From contig JAITNE010000023.1 in NCBI GenBank assembly GCA_031290635.1, positions 1 through 6,848 on the forward strand: a stretch of DNA of 6,848 nt. The letters run 5' to 3'. Shown here in pieces: positions 1 through 5,763 of this stretch; the first letter of the stretch is position 1, and each line of letters opens with the position of its first letter. The position numbers and the translations under genes are program-made. This DNA comes from Tannerella sp. (GTDB lineage Bacteria; Bacteroidota; Bacteroidia; Bacteroidales; Tannerellaceae). The notes under the pieces were generated by a model, which was not told the origin of the DNA, ran no database searches, and saw only the letters and a program-made list of their open reading frames with translations.

Positions 1-512
1 TCGTAGTCGCCTTCGATTTCGGATCTGAAGACGTTGCCTTCGAGCAGGGTCTCTGTTTCGCCGCTTCGGTAAAAGATGCTTGCCCGGCCGGGGAGGTCGG
101 CGTCGGCTGCTACGGTGAAAGTAACAGCGCTCTCTCCGTCATCATTTATGGCGGTTACGTCGGCTGTGTGGGTAAGGACTACCTGCTCGGCGCGAACGGT
201 TGCCGTTTGAGATTGAAGTCCTTCGTAAACAGCATGGAAGGAGTATGTGGCGGGGATGGTCGTTGTGAAAGTGTTGCCTGCAAGGCTTGCGCCGTCTTCG
301 CCGGTTATGAGGTAGCCGGATGCGAGCGGTTGACCGTCGGCGTTGACTGTAAATGTTGCTGCGTCCATGCCGTTCGACTTGATAGCGTCCTTGTCAACTG
401 TTAAGGCAATGCTCCGGGGTTTATCGTCTTCCTTTTTGTCATCGCAAGCAGTAAAAGCGAGCACAGGCAGCAATAAACCGAGTAATCCGATGAAATATTT
501 CTCTTTTATCAT
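1..512 (-). CDS. Surface-type lipoprotein with Ig-like repeats, 5' part only
   Basis: The gene reads leftwards from an ATG at 510-512 and is still open at the window edge, giving about 170 residues. The N-terminus is a lipoprotein signal: MIKEK, a hydrophobic stretch over residues 7-21, and the lipobox FTAC with the lipidated Cys at residue 23. The -3 residue is Phe rather than the usual Leu. The mature end continues DDKKEDDK, an acidic/charged run like the lipoprotein export signals that send Bacteroidota lipoproteins to the cell surface. Two similar Ig-like modules follow, at about residues 34-108 and 110-170. Each has a beta-rich start, an [AV]TFTV strand, an L(A/E)GN(T/V)F strand, and then IPATYSF or IEGDYD. 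The function is unknown because the C-terminal domain lies outside the window. Some Bacteroidota Omp28-related lipoproteins have such an N-terminal layout, but this is only a possibility. The gene is divergent from proB. Confidence 0.85.
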   Translation of the reverse strand, partial: MIKEKYFIGLLGLLLPVLAFTACDDKKEDDKPRSIALTVDKDAIKSNGMDAATFTVNADGQPLASGYLITGEDGASLAGNTFTTTIPATYSFHAVYEGLQSQTATVRAEQVVLTHTADVTAINDDGESAVTFTVAADADLPGRASIFYRSGETETLLEGNVFRSEIEGDY

Positions 513-542
513 AATGAATGAATTAATTCTCTATTGTGGGTA

Positions 543-550
543 CAAAAGTA
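543..550 (-). promoter_or_regulatory. -7 promoter box (TACTTTTG) of the lipoprotein gene
   Basis: On the minus strand this reads TACTTTTG, matching the Bacteroidota -7 consensus TAnnTTTG. It lies 30 bp before the lipoprotein ATG, which would give a leader of about 25 nt. A possible -33 TTG sits at 567-569, but its 16-bp spacing is shorter than usual. Confidence 0.6.
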
Positions 551-608
551 CTGAAAATTAAATTAACAAGAGGAGAAGACAACATCTTAACTTCACAAAA
601 AAATTATC

Positions 609-616
609 TACTTTTG
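609..616 (+). promoter_or_regulatory. -7 promoter box (TACTTTTG) of proB
   Basis: The plus strand reads TACTTTTG, an exact TAnnTTTG match, 20 bp before the ATG at 637. No clear TTTG -33 element is visible upstream. The box overlaps a GTG at 616 that opens the same frame, so that GTG would lie at or before the transcription start. This favours the ATG at 637 as the proB start. Confidence 0.6.
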
Positions 617-636
617 TGGTCTTATTTTTAAAGATT

Positions 637-1731
637 ATGTTGATATATAAAAGAATTGCTGTTAAGGTTGGAAGCAACGTTCTGACACGGAAGGACGGTA
701 CGTTGAACGTTACGCGAATGTCGGCTCTCGTTGACCAGATTGCCGAACTGCGACGCAGCGGCGTAGCTGTAGCGCTGATTTCGTCCGGCGCGGTGGCTTC
801 GGGACGCAGCGAAATACGACCTGACAGGAAACTCGACGCCGTCTCGGCAAGGCAACTGTATTCAGCCGTAGGACAGGCCAAACTGATAAACCGCTATTAC
901 GAACTGTTTCGCGAACACGGCGTAGCCTGCGGCCAGATACTGACGATGAAGGAAAACTTCGCCACTCGCCGGCTCTATCTGAACCAGAAGCATTGCATGG
1001 AAGTGATGCTCGACAACGGTGTCTTGCCGATAGTGAACGAAAACGACGCCGTGTCGGTTACCGAACTTATGTTTACCGACAACGACGAACTGTCAGGCTT
1101 GATTGCCGCCATGATGGGCATGGAGGCGCTCGTAATCCTCAGCAACGTCGATGGAGTTTATGACGGCGACCCTTCAGAGCCGACTTCCGCAGTTATTCGT
1201 GAGATAAAGGACGGCTCTCCTGAAGCGCAATCGTTTGTTGCAACGGAGAAGTCATCGTTCGGTCGGGGAGGTATGCTTACTAAATACAACATCGCCCGCA
1301 AGATTGCCGACGAAGGGATTGCGGTCATCATCGCTAACGGTTTGAGGGAAAATATCCTGATTGACGTTTTGAGTGAAGACAGCGCAGTTGTATGCACCAG
1401 ATTCCTGCCCCTGCCGAAGCCTGTAAGCAATATCAAGAAATGGATTGCCCATTCCGAAGGCTTCTCCAAAGGGGAGGTTTATGTGAACGACGGCGCACGC
1501 GAAGCCCTGCTGGGGACGAAAGCCACAAGCGTGTTGTTTGTTGGAGTCATCCGTATTGAAGGCGATTTCGAGAAGGATGATATTATCCGTATCCTTGATT
1601 TATCCGGTCGTCAGATAGGATTGGGATGCGCCGCTTTCGACAGCGCCGAAGCCCTCAAACGCATCGGCAAACGCTCCGACCGCCCACTCGTACACTATGA
1701 TTATCTAAACCTGGTACACAATGCACGATAA
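637..1731 (+). CDS. proB: Glutamate 5-kinase (gamma-glutamyl kinase)
   Basis: This cytosolic enzyme phosphorylates glutamate to gamma-glutamyl phosphate, the first step of proline synthesis. From the ATG at 637 it has 364 residues, close to the 367 of E. coli ProB, and the two align almost without gaps for the first 150 residues. The amino-acid kinase domain covers about 1-255. It shows KVGSNVLT (10-17) with Lys10, ISSGAVASG (48-56), NENDAV (134-139), Glu143, TDNDELSG (147-154) and FGRGGMLTK (208-216), where Arg210 stands in place of the usual Thr. A PUA domain follows at about 275-360, with KGEVYVNDGA and GRQIGLG. Residue 107 is Asn, whereas E. coli ProB has Asp there. The in-frame GTG at 616 was rejected as a start because it lies inside the -7 box. 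proA follows after 72 bp on the same strand, so the two are probably co-transcribed. Confidence 0.97.
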   Translation: MLIYKRIAVKVGSNVLTRKDGTLNVTRMSALVDQIAELRRSGVAVALISSGAVASGRSEIRPDRKLDAVSARQLYSAVGQAKLINRYYELFREHGVACGQILTMKENFATRRLYLNQKHCMEVMLDNGVLPIVNENDAVSVTELMFTDNDELSGLIAAMMGMEALVILSNVDGVYDGDPSEPTSAVIREIKDGSPEAQSFVATEKSSFGRGGMLTKYNIARKIADEGIAVIIANGLRENILIDVLSEDSAVVCTRFLPLPKPVSNIKKWIAHSEGFSKGEVYVNDGAREALLGTKATSVLFVGVIRIEGDFEKDDIIRILDLSGRQIGLGCAAFDSAEALKRIGKRSDRPLVHYDYLNLVHNAR

Positions 1732-1745
1732 ACAATTCATTATTC

Positions 1746-1795
1746 TCAATTTCTCAATTTCTAATTCTCAATTTCTAATTCTCAATTCTCAATTC
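1746..1795 (+). repeat. Short tandem repeat between proB and proA
   Basis: This 50-bp block is built only from TCAATTTC, TAATTC and TCAATTC units, in the order TCAATTTC twice, TAATTC, TCAATTTC, TAATTC, TCAATTC twice. It includes a perfect tandem of the 14-mer TCAATTTCTAATTC at 1754-1767 and 1768-1781. It ends 8 bp before the proA ATG and makes up most of the intergenic gap. It contains almost no G, so the leader RNA should be unstructured. No Shine-Dalgarno sequence is visible there. Confidence 0.9.
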
Positions 1796-1803
1796 AGTAT
1801 TCT

Positions 1804-3042
1804 ATGGACTTATTTCACAGAGCGATTGCAGCCGGTAGCGCCTTACAGCTCCTTGGCGACGCAAAGATAAACGAAATTCTGAATGACACGGCGGACGCGC
1901 TGGTATCATCCAAAGAAGCTATTATTGAGGCTAACGCGGCAGACCTCGCGCGGATGTCGCCCTCCGACCCCAAATACGACCGTCTGCAACTTACCGACGA
2001 CCGACTTGAAGATATGGCCGACGACATGCGGCAAGTAGCTACATTGCCGTCACCCTTGGGAAAGCTGCTCGGCGAAACCGTCAGACCTAACGGCATGACT
2101 ATACGCAAGATTACTGTGCCTTTCGGTGTAATCGGCATCATCTATGAAGCGCGACCTAACGTTAGCTGCGACGTTTTCTCGCTCTGTCTGAAGTCCGGTA
2201 ACGTATGCCTGCTCAAGGGCGGCTCTGATGCGGAGAACTCTAACCGCGCCCTTACAGACATCATCCGCCGTATCCTCGACAAGCACGGCCTTAACCACGA
2301 CGTCTGCACCCTGCTACCCTCCGGCCGTGAAGCCACAACAGCCTTGTTGAACGCCACCGGTTTAGTAGATTTGATTATCCCTCGCGGCAGCGCTTCGCTG
2401 ATAAACTATGTGCGTGAGAATGCCCGCGTACCTGTAATCGAGACCGGCGCAGGCGTCTGCCACACGTATTTCGACCGCGCCGGCGACCGCCAAAAAGGAC
2501 GCGCAATAATCCACAACGCCAAGACCCGCCGCGTCAGCGTCTGCAATGCGCTTGATTGCCTTATAATACACCGCGAGCGCCTCGCCGACCTGCCCTGCAT
2601 TTGCGGACGATTATCCGAGAATAATGTTATTGTTTATGCTGATGCTGATGCGTTCAAAGCCTTGCAGGGTCATTATCCCGACGCACTGTTGCAAGCCTCT
2701 GCGCCCGATTCCTACGGTACTGAGTTTCTCGATTATAAGATGAGCGTGCGGACGGTAGCATCTATTGAAGAAGCTTTGCAGCACATCGCCCGTCATGGCT
2801 CAAAGCATAGCGAGTGCATAGTCAGCGAATCGCCGGAAGCTGTAAGGCAGTTTGAGAATCAAGTAGATGCAGCCTGTGTTTACGCCAATGTTTCGACCTC
2901 ATTCACCGACGGAGCGCAGTTTGGTTTCGGCGCCGAGATAGGCATCAGCACCCAGAAGATGCACGCCCGCGGCCCAATGGCTCTCCCCGAACTCACTACA
3001 TATAAATATATCATCGAAGGAAACGGGCAAATACGGGATTAA
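1804..3042 (+). CDS. proA: Glutamate-5-semialdehyde dehydrogenase (gamma-glutamyl phosphate reductase)
   Basis: This enzyme uses NADPH to reduce gamma-glutamyl phosphate to glutamate 5-semialdehyde, which cyclises to pyrroline-5-carboxylate. It is the second proline step and directly follows the ProB reaction. At 412 residues it is close to the 417 of E. coli ProA. It shows the aldehyde-dehydrogenase-fold motifs in order: [15 protein letters not shown] (106-120), LLKGGSDA (136-143), [11 protein letters not shown] (190-200) and [12 protein letters not shown] (213-224). The catalytic Cys247 lies in [10 protein letters not shown], and the family C-terminal signature is present as [19 protein letters not shown] (364-382) followed by HARGPM. 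The frame is intact. The ATG at 1804 lies just after the tandem-repeat leader and gives the expected N-terminus. A strong hairpin begins 13 bp after the stop. Bacteroides species that I recall carry a carbamoyltransferase gene next to proA; none is present here. Confidence 0.97.
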   Translation: MDLFHRAIAAGSALQLLGDAKINEILNDTADALVSSKEAIIEANAADLARMSPSDPKYDRLQLTDDRLEDMADDMRQVATLPSPLGKLLGETVRPNGMTIRKITVPFGVIGIIYEARPNVSCDVFSLCLKSGNVCLLKGGSDAENSNRALTDIIRRILDKHGLNHDVCTLLPSGREATTALLNATGLVDLIIPRGSASLINYVRENARVPVIETGAGVCHTYFDRAGDRQKGRAIIHNAKTRRVSVCNALDCLIIHRERLADLPCICGRLSENNVIVYADADAFKALQGHYPDALLQASAPDSYGTEFLDYKMSVRTVASIEEALQHIARHGSKHSECIVSESPEAVRQFENQVDAACVYANVSTSFTDGAQFGFGAEIGISTQKMHARGPMALPELTTYKYIIEGNGQIRD

Positions 3043-3055
3043 AGAAATGAGATAC

Positions 3056-3099
3056 AAGATTGCCGTACTTCGCTATGTGTTGCGAGGTACGGCAATCTT
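3056..3099. terminator. Hairpin between convergent proA and mannosidase genes, probable terminator
   Basis: AAGATTGCCGTAC (3056-3068) and GTACGGCAATCTT (3087-3099) form a perfect 13-bp inverted repeat. The stem extends inward by a T-G wobble, T-A and CGC/GCG to an 8-nt loop (3074-3081), about 18 pairs in all. It stands just after the proA stop and between converging genes, as expected of a terminator that could serve both strands. No long T-run follows it on the plus strand. On the minus strand only a loose T-rich stretch follows. Confidence 0.7.
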
Positions 3100-3103
3100 C
3101 ATT

Positions 3104-3145
3104 CGTGTAATCCGTGTAATCCGTGGACAAAAATTCATCCGTGGA
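3104..3145. repeat. CGTGTAATC / ATCCGTGGA repeat cluster
   Basis: CGTGTAATC is present twice in perfect tandem (3104-3112 and 3113-3121). ATCCGTGGA is present at 3119-3127 and again at 3137-3145. The cluster lies between the hairpin and the 3' end of the mannosidase gene and has no coding potential. Phrases such as CGTGTAATCCGTGG look familiar to me as dispersed intergenic repeats in Bacteroidota, but I cannot confirm that here. Confidence 0.7.
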
Positions 3146-3165
3146 TAACTTCCTGACTTCCCGGA

Positions 3166-5469
3166 TTATTTATTTGAAAACGAATACGGAAAGTCCGCTT
3201 TCGTTGTCCCTCGCGATTTATTGGGCGTCGCCGACATGCGATAATCAATAACTGCGCCGGCAGTCAGCGTCGCGTGGGTCAGATAGTTCTTAGTATATTC
3301 GGAGCCATTCAGCCGCATGTTATCAACATAGCGATTATCGCGATTATTATCGGAAGCATTAATAACAACCTCCTTGCCGTTCTCGAGCCTGACGGTTACC
3401 TTCTTGAAAAGCGGCGAGCCGAGCACATACTCATTGCTGCCCGGACATACGGGATAGAATCCCAGAGCCGAGAAAACATACCATGCCGAAGTCTGTCCGT
3501 TATCCTCATCCCCACAATATCCGTCGGGGTTGGCATTATAGAGTTTGTCGATGGCTTCGCGCGTCCAAAACTGCGCTTTCCAAGGCTCGCCGGAATAGTT
3601 GTAGAGGTAGATAACATGCTGAATAGGCTGGTTGCCATGCGCATAGTTACCCATGTTCATTATCTGCATCTCGCGAATCTCGTGGATAACGCCGCGATAG
3701 TAACTCTCGTCGAACAGCGGCGGCACGTTGAAGAGAGAATCCAGCATACCGTTAAATTCCTTCGTCCCGCCCATCAGGTGGATAAGTCCTTGCGGGTCGT
3801 GGAAAACCGACCATGTATAGTGCCAGCTGTTGCCTTCGGTGAAAGCGTCGCCCCACTTCAGCGGATTGAACGGCGACTGAAACCGGCCGTCTTCGTTCTT
3901 ACCGCGCATCAGCTTGTGCGACGGGTCATAGAGGTTCTTGTAGTTCAACGCTCTCTTGGCATAGACGTCGATTTCCTTAGCCGGTTTGCCCAGCGCCTTG
4001 CCGAGTTGATAAATACACCAGTCGTCGTAGGCATACTCAAGCGTACGGGCGGCGTTCTCGTTGATCTTGACGTCGTAGGGAACGTAGCCGAGGCGGTTGT
4101 AGTATTCGTAGCCAAGCCGTCCGGTCGAGCTTGCTTTAGGATGTACGGCGTTAGCGCCATGCACTACTGCCTGCCATAGAGTTTCAATCTCGTATCCGCG
4201 CAGACCCTTGAGCCATGCGTCGGCTACTACTGAAGCCGAATTGTTGCCCACCATGCAGCCGCGATGACCGGGGCTTGCCCATTCCGGCAGGAAACCGCTT
4301 TCTTTATATGTATTGATAAGACCTTCCTGCATCTTCGCGCTCATCGCGGGATACATCAGGTTGAGGAAGGGGAACAGCGAGCGAAAGGTATCCCAGAAGC
4401 CGGTGTCGGTAAACATGTGTCCTGCCAGAGTCTGACCGTTATAGGGGCTGTAGTGCACTACTTCGCCGTTTTTGTTTATCTCGAAGAAGCTGCGCGGAAA
4501 CAGCACCGAGCGATACAGACAGGAATAGAACGTCCGCAAATTGTCGATATTATCATCTTCAACCTTGATACGTCCAAGGGTTTCGTTCCACTTCGTGCGA
4601 CCGCGTTCTTTGATGGCTTCGAAAGTGTCGTCGCCTAACTCTTTAAGGTTGATTTCGGCTTGTTCGGGGCTGATAAACGAGGATGCTATGCGGGCATGAA
4701 CAATTTCGCCGCGACGGGTGCCGAAACCGATGATAGCGCCGGCATGATTGCAGTCGGCAGCAAGTGCATCTGCGTCAATCTGTTCGTCTTTGACGGCAGC
4801 CTTGTAGGTAAATGCCTTGTCAAACTTTATGACGAAGTAGTTCTTGAAATTCTCCGGCACACCGCCCGAGTTTTTAGTTGTATAGCCGATAATTTTATTC
4901 TCTTCGGGAATAATTTTCACATACGAACCTTTATCGAAAGCGTCGATAACTACGTAGGAGTTCGCGTTCTCCGGAAAAGTGAAGCGGAAAATAACCGCGC
5001 GGTCGGTAGGAGCAAACTCCGTTACCACATCATGCTCGGCGAGATAGACCTTGTAATAATAAGGAGTAGCTTTTTCGGCCTTGTGGGAGTACCAGCTGGA
5101 GCGCTCGTCCTGTTTGAAGACCGGTTTACCGGTTACGGGCATGATGGCAAACTGTCCGTAGTCATTTATCCACGGGCTTGGTTGATGCGTCTGTTTGAAG
5201 CCGCGAATCTTGTCGGCGTCATAGGTATAAGCCCATCCGTCGCCCATCTTACCGGTCTGGGGCATCCAGAAATTCATCCCCCACGGCATCGCAATAGCCG
5301 GATAGGTATTGCCGGTCGATAGAGAAGGCTTAGACATAGTCCCGACTAACGGATTAACATAATCTACCGGACTGAACTCGGAAGCAGCGGCTGCTGTAGC
5401 GGCTGTTTCGGCCTGCGACGACATGGCGCCCAAGGCAAACAAGAAAGAAAAAAGAAGTTTCTGTTTCAT
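3166..5469 (-). CDS. Secreted GH92 exo-alpha-mannosidase, predicted alpha-1,2-specific
   Basis: This is a calcium-dependent, inverting exo-alpha-mannosidase of glycoside hydrolase family 92, 767 residues, full length. Residues 1-20 are a type I signal peptide with a likely cut after SSQA. There is no lipobox Cys, so it is probably periplasmic. The N-terminal beta-sandwich (about 32-270) contains VNPLVGT (38-44) and THQPSPWINDYGQF (94-107). An alpha-helical barrel (about 290-745) contains GFWDTFRSLFP, EGNSWHYTW (545-553), GDEDNGQTSAWY (653-664) and GFYPVCPGS. Glu545, Asp654 and Asp656 sit exactly 12 residues after the BT3990 general acid Glu533 and the catalytic Asp642/Asp644 as I recall them. 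Trp100, His596 and Glu597 match the +1-subsite Trp88, His584 and Glu585 with the same offset, and the His-Glu pair is the alpha-1,2 marker. The ATG at 5469 directly precedes the signal peptide. No SusC/SusD genes are visible nearby. Confidence 0.96.
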   Translation of the reverse strand: MKQKLLFSFLFALGAMSSQAETAATAAAASEFSPVDYVNPLVGTMSKPSLSTGNTYPAIAMPWGMNFWMPQTGKMGDGWAYTYDADKIRGFKQTHQPSPWINDYGQFAIMPVTGKPVFKQDERSSWYSHKAEKATPYYYKVYLAEHDVVTEFAPTDRAVIFRFTFPENANSYVVIDAFDKGSYVKIIPEENKIIGYTTKNSGGVPENFKNYFVIKFDKAFTYKAAVKDEQIDADALAADCNHAGAIIGFGTRRGEIVHARIASSFISPEQAEINLKELGDDTFEAIKERGRTKWNETLGRIKVEDDNIDNLRTFYSCLYRSVLFPRSFFEINKNGEVVHYSPYNGQTLAGHMFTDTGFWDTFRSLFPFLNLMYPAMSAKMQEGLINTYKESGFLPEWASPGHRGCMVGNNSASVVADAWLKGLRGYEIETLWQAVVHGANAVHPKASSTGRLGYEYYNRLGYVPYDVKINENAARTLEYAYDDWCIYQLGKALGKPAKEIDVYAKRALNYKNLYDPSHKLMRGKNEDGRFQSPFNPLKWGDAFTEGNSWHYTWSVFHDPQGLIHLMGGTKEFNGMLDSLFNVPPLFDESYYRGVIHEIREMQIMNMGNYAHGNQPIQHVIYLYNYSGEPWKAQFWTREAIDKLYNANPDGYCGDEDNGQTSAWYVFSALGFYPVCPGSNEYVLGSPLFKKVTVRLENGKEVVINASDNNRDNRYVDNMRLNGSEYTKNYLTHATLTAGAVIDYRMSATPNKSRGTTKADFPYSFSNK

Positions 5470-5477
5470 ATAATTTT

Positions 5478-5524
5478 GAAGTTAAGAAGTTAAGAAAAAG
5501 TCAGAAGTTAGAAATTAGAATTTA
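5478..5524 (-). repeat. TTAACTTC-type short repeats in the mannosidase leader
   Basis: In the sense of the mannosidase gene this leader carries TAAATTC, TAATTTC and TAACTTC in a row (5524 to 5504), then TGACTTTTTC, then TTAACTTC in perfect tandem (5493 to 5478). The block ends 8 bp before the ATG. Units, orientation and distance to the start closely resemble the proB-proA repeat. The leader RNA is again very poor in G. Confidence 0.8.
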
Positions 5525-5556
5525 TCTTGATGAAGTCAAGTCGTAGGGACTGGGCT

Positions 5557-5602
5557 TGCCCCTGCCCAAATATGGGGGTGTTTAGCTCTGCCTTTGCCCA
5601 AA
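5557..5602 (-). repeat. Pair of 14-bp direct repeats in the mannosidase 5' leader
   Basis: On the minus strand TTTGGGCAAAGGCA (5602-5589) and TTTGGGCAGGGGCA (5570-5557) match at 12 of 14 positions, and their starts are 32 bp apart. They lie just downstream of the putative -7 box, so both would be transcribed. A small hairpin, TGGGC (5551-5555) with GCCCA (5564-5568) and an 8-nt loop, overlaps the second copy. The pair could be an operator or a leader RNA element; no family was recognised. Confidence 0.5.
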
Positions 5603-5620
5603 AATTTTGATTACGAAGCG

Positions 5621-5628
5621 CAAAGATA
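5621..5628 (-). promoter_or_regulatory. Putative -7 promoter box (TATCTTTG) of the mannosidase gene
   Basis: The minus strand reads TATCTTTG, an exact match to TAnnTTTG. Transcription would begin near 5614, leaving a leader of about 145 nt before the ATG at 5469. No clear TTTG -33 element is visible about 20 bp upstream, so an activator may be needed or the match may be chance. Confidence 0.5.
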
Positions 5629-5763
5629 AACATCCCCATAGCTGTCGGTCGCCGAGATATTTCGGAAGGCGCATCACCGTTAGTGCGCAGGCCGATATTA
5701 AGAATAAAATTACCGATGAGATTGTTTCTGTGCCGATAAAGGCAGCCGGCGTTAGTATCCGGT
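5629..5763. other. Intergenic stretch after the peroxidase gene, nothing recognised
   Basis: These 135 bp separate the peroxidase stop codon from the mannosidase promoter. They hold only weak short inverted repeats, such as GCGCA (5669-5673) with TGCGC (5684-5688), and TGCC (5731-5734) with GGCA (5741-5744). None is followed by a T-run, so no clear terminator for the peroxidase gene can be named. Open frames crossing it on the minus strand have no family features. Confidence 0.6.

Noticed and set aside
168..404. Plus-strand Cys-rich frame of 78 codons
   Set aside because: It lies opposite the lipoprotein gene. Its Cys codons are the complement of Ala, Thr and Thr-rich repeat codons, and it has no promoter or motif.
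616..636. Upstream GTG start for proB, adding seven residues
   Set aside because: It overlaps the TACTTTTG promoter box and adds residues not found in the family N-terminus. The ATG at 637 reproduces E. coli numbering exactly.
558..881. Minus-strand frame of 107 codons opposite the start of proB
   Set aside because: It is antisense to the clear ProB kinase domain and crosses the divergent promoter region.
2638..2652. GCTGAT triplet-like repeat inside proA
   Set aside because: It encodes the Ala-Asp run of a normal ProA segment (E. coli has a similar HADA stretch) and is too short to matter.
3274..4179. Long plus-strand open frame of 301 codons opposite the mannosidase gene
   Set aside because: It is antisense to a complete GH92 gene with all catalytic motifs, has no recognisable domain, and lacks a -7 box or other start signal. 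Codon structure of the GH92 strand explains it.
4660..5322. Plus-strand open frame of 220 codons opposite the mannosidase N-terminal half
   Set aside because: It is a shadow of GH92 in the opposite strand, with no family features or promoter.
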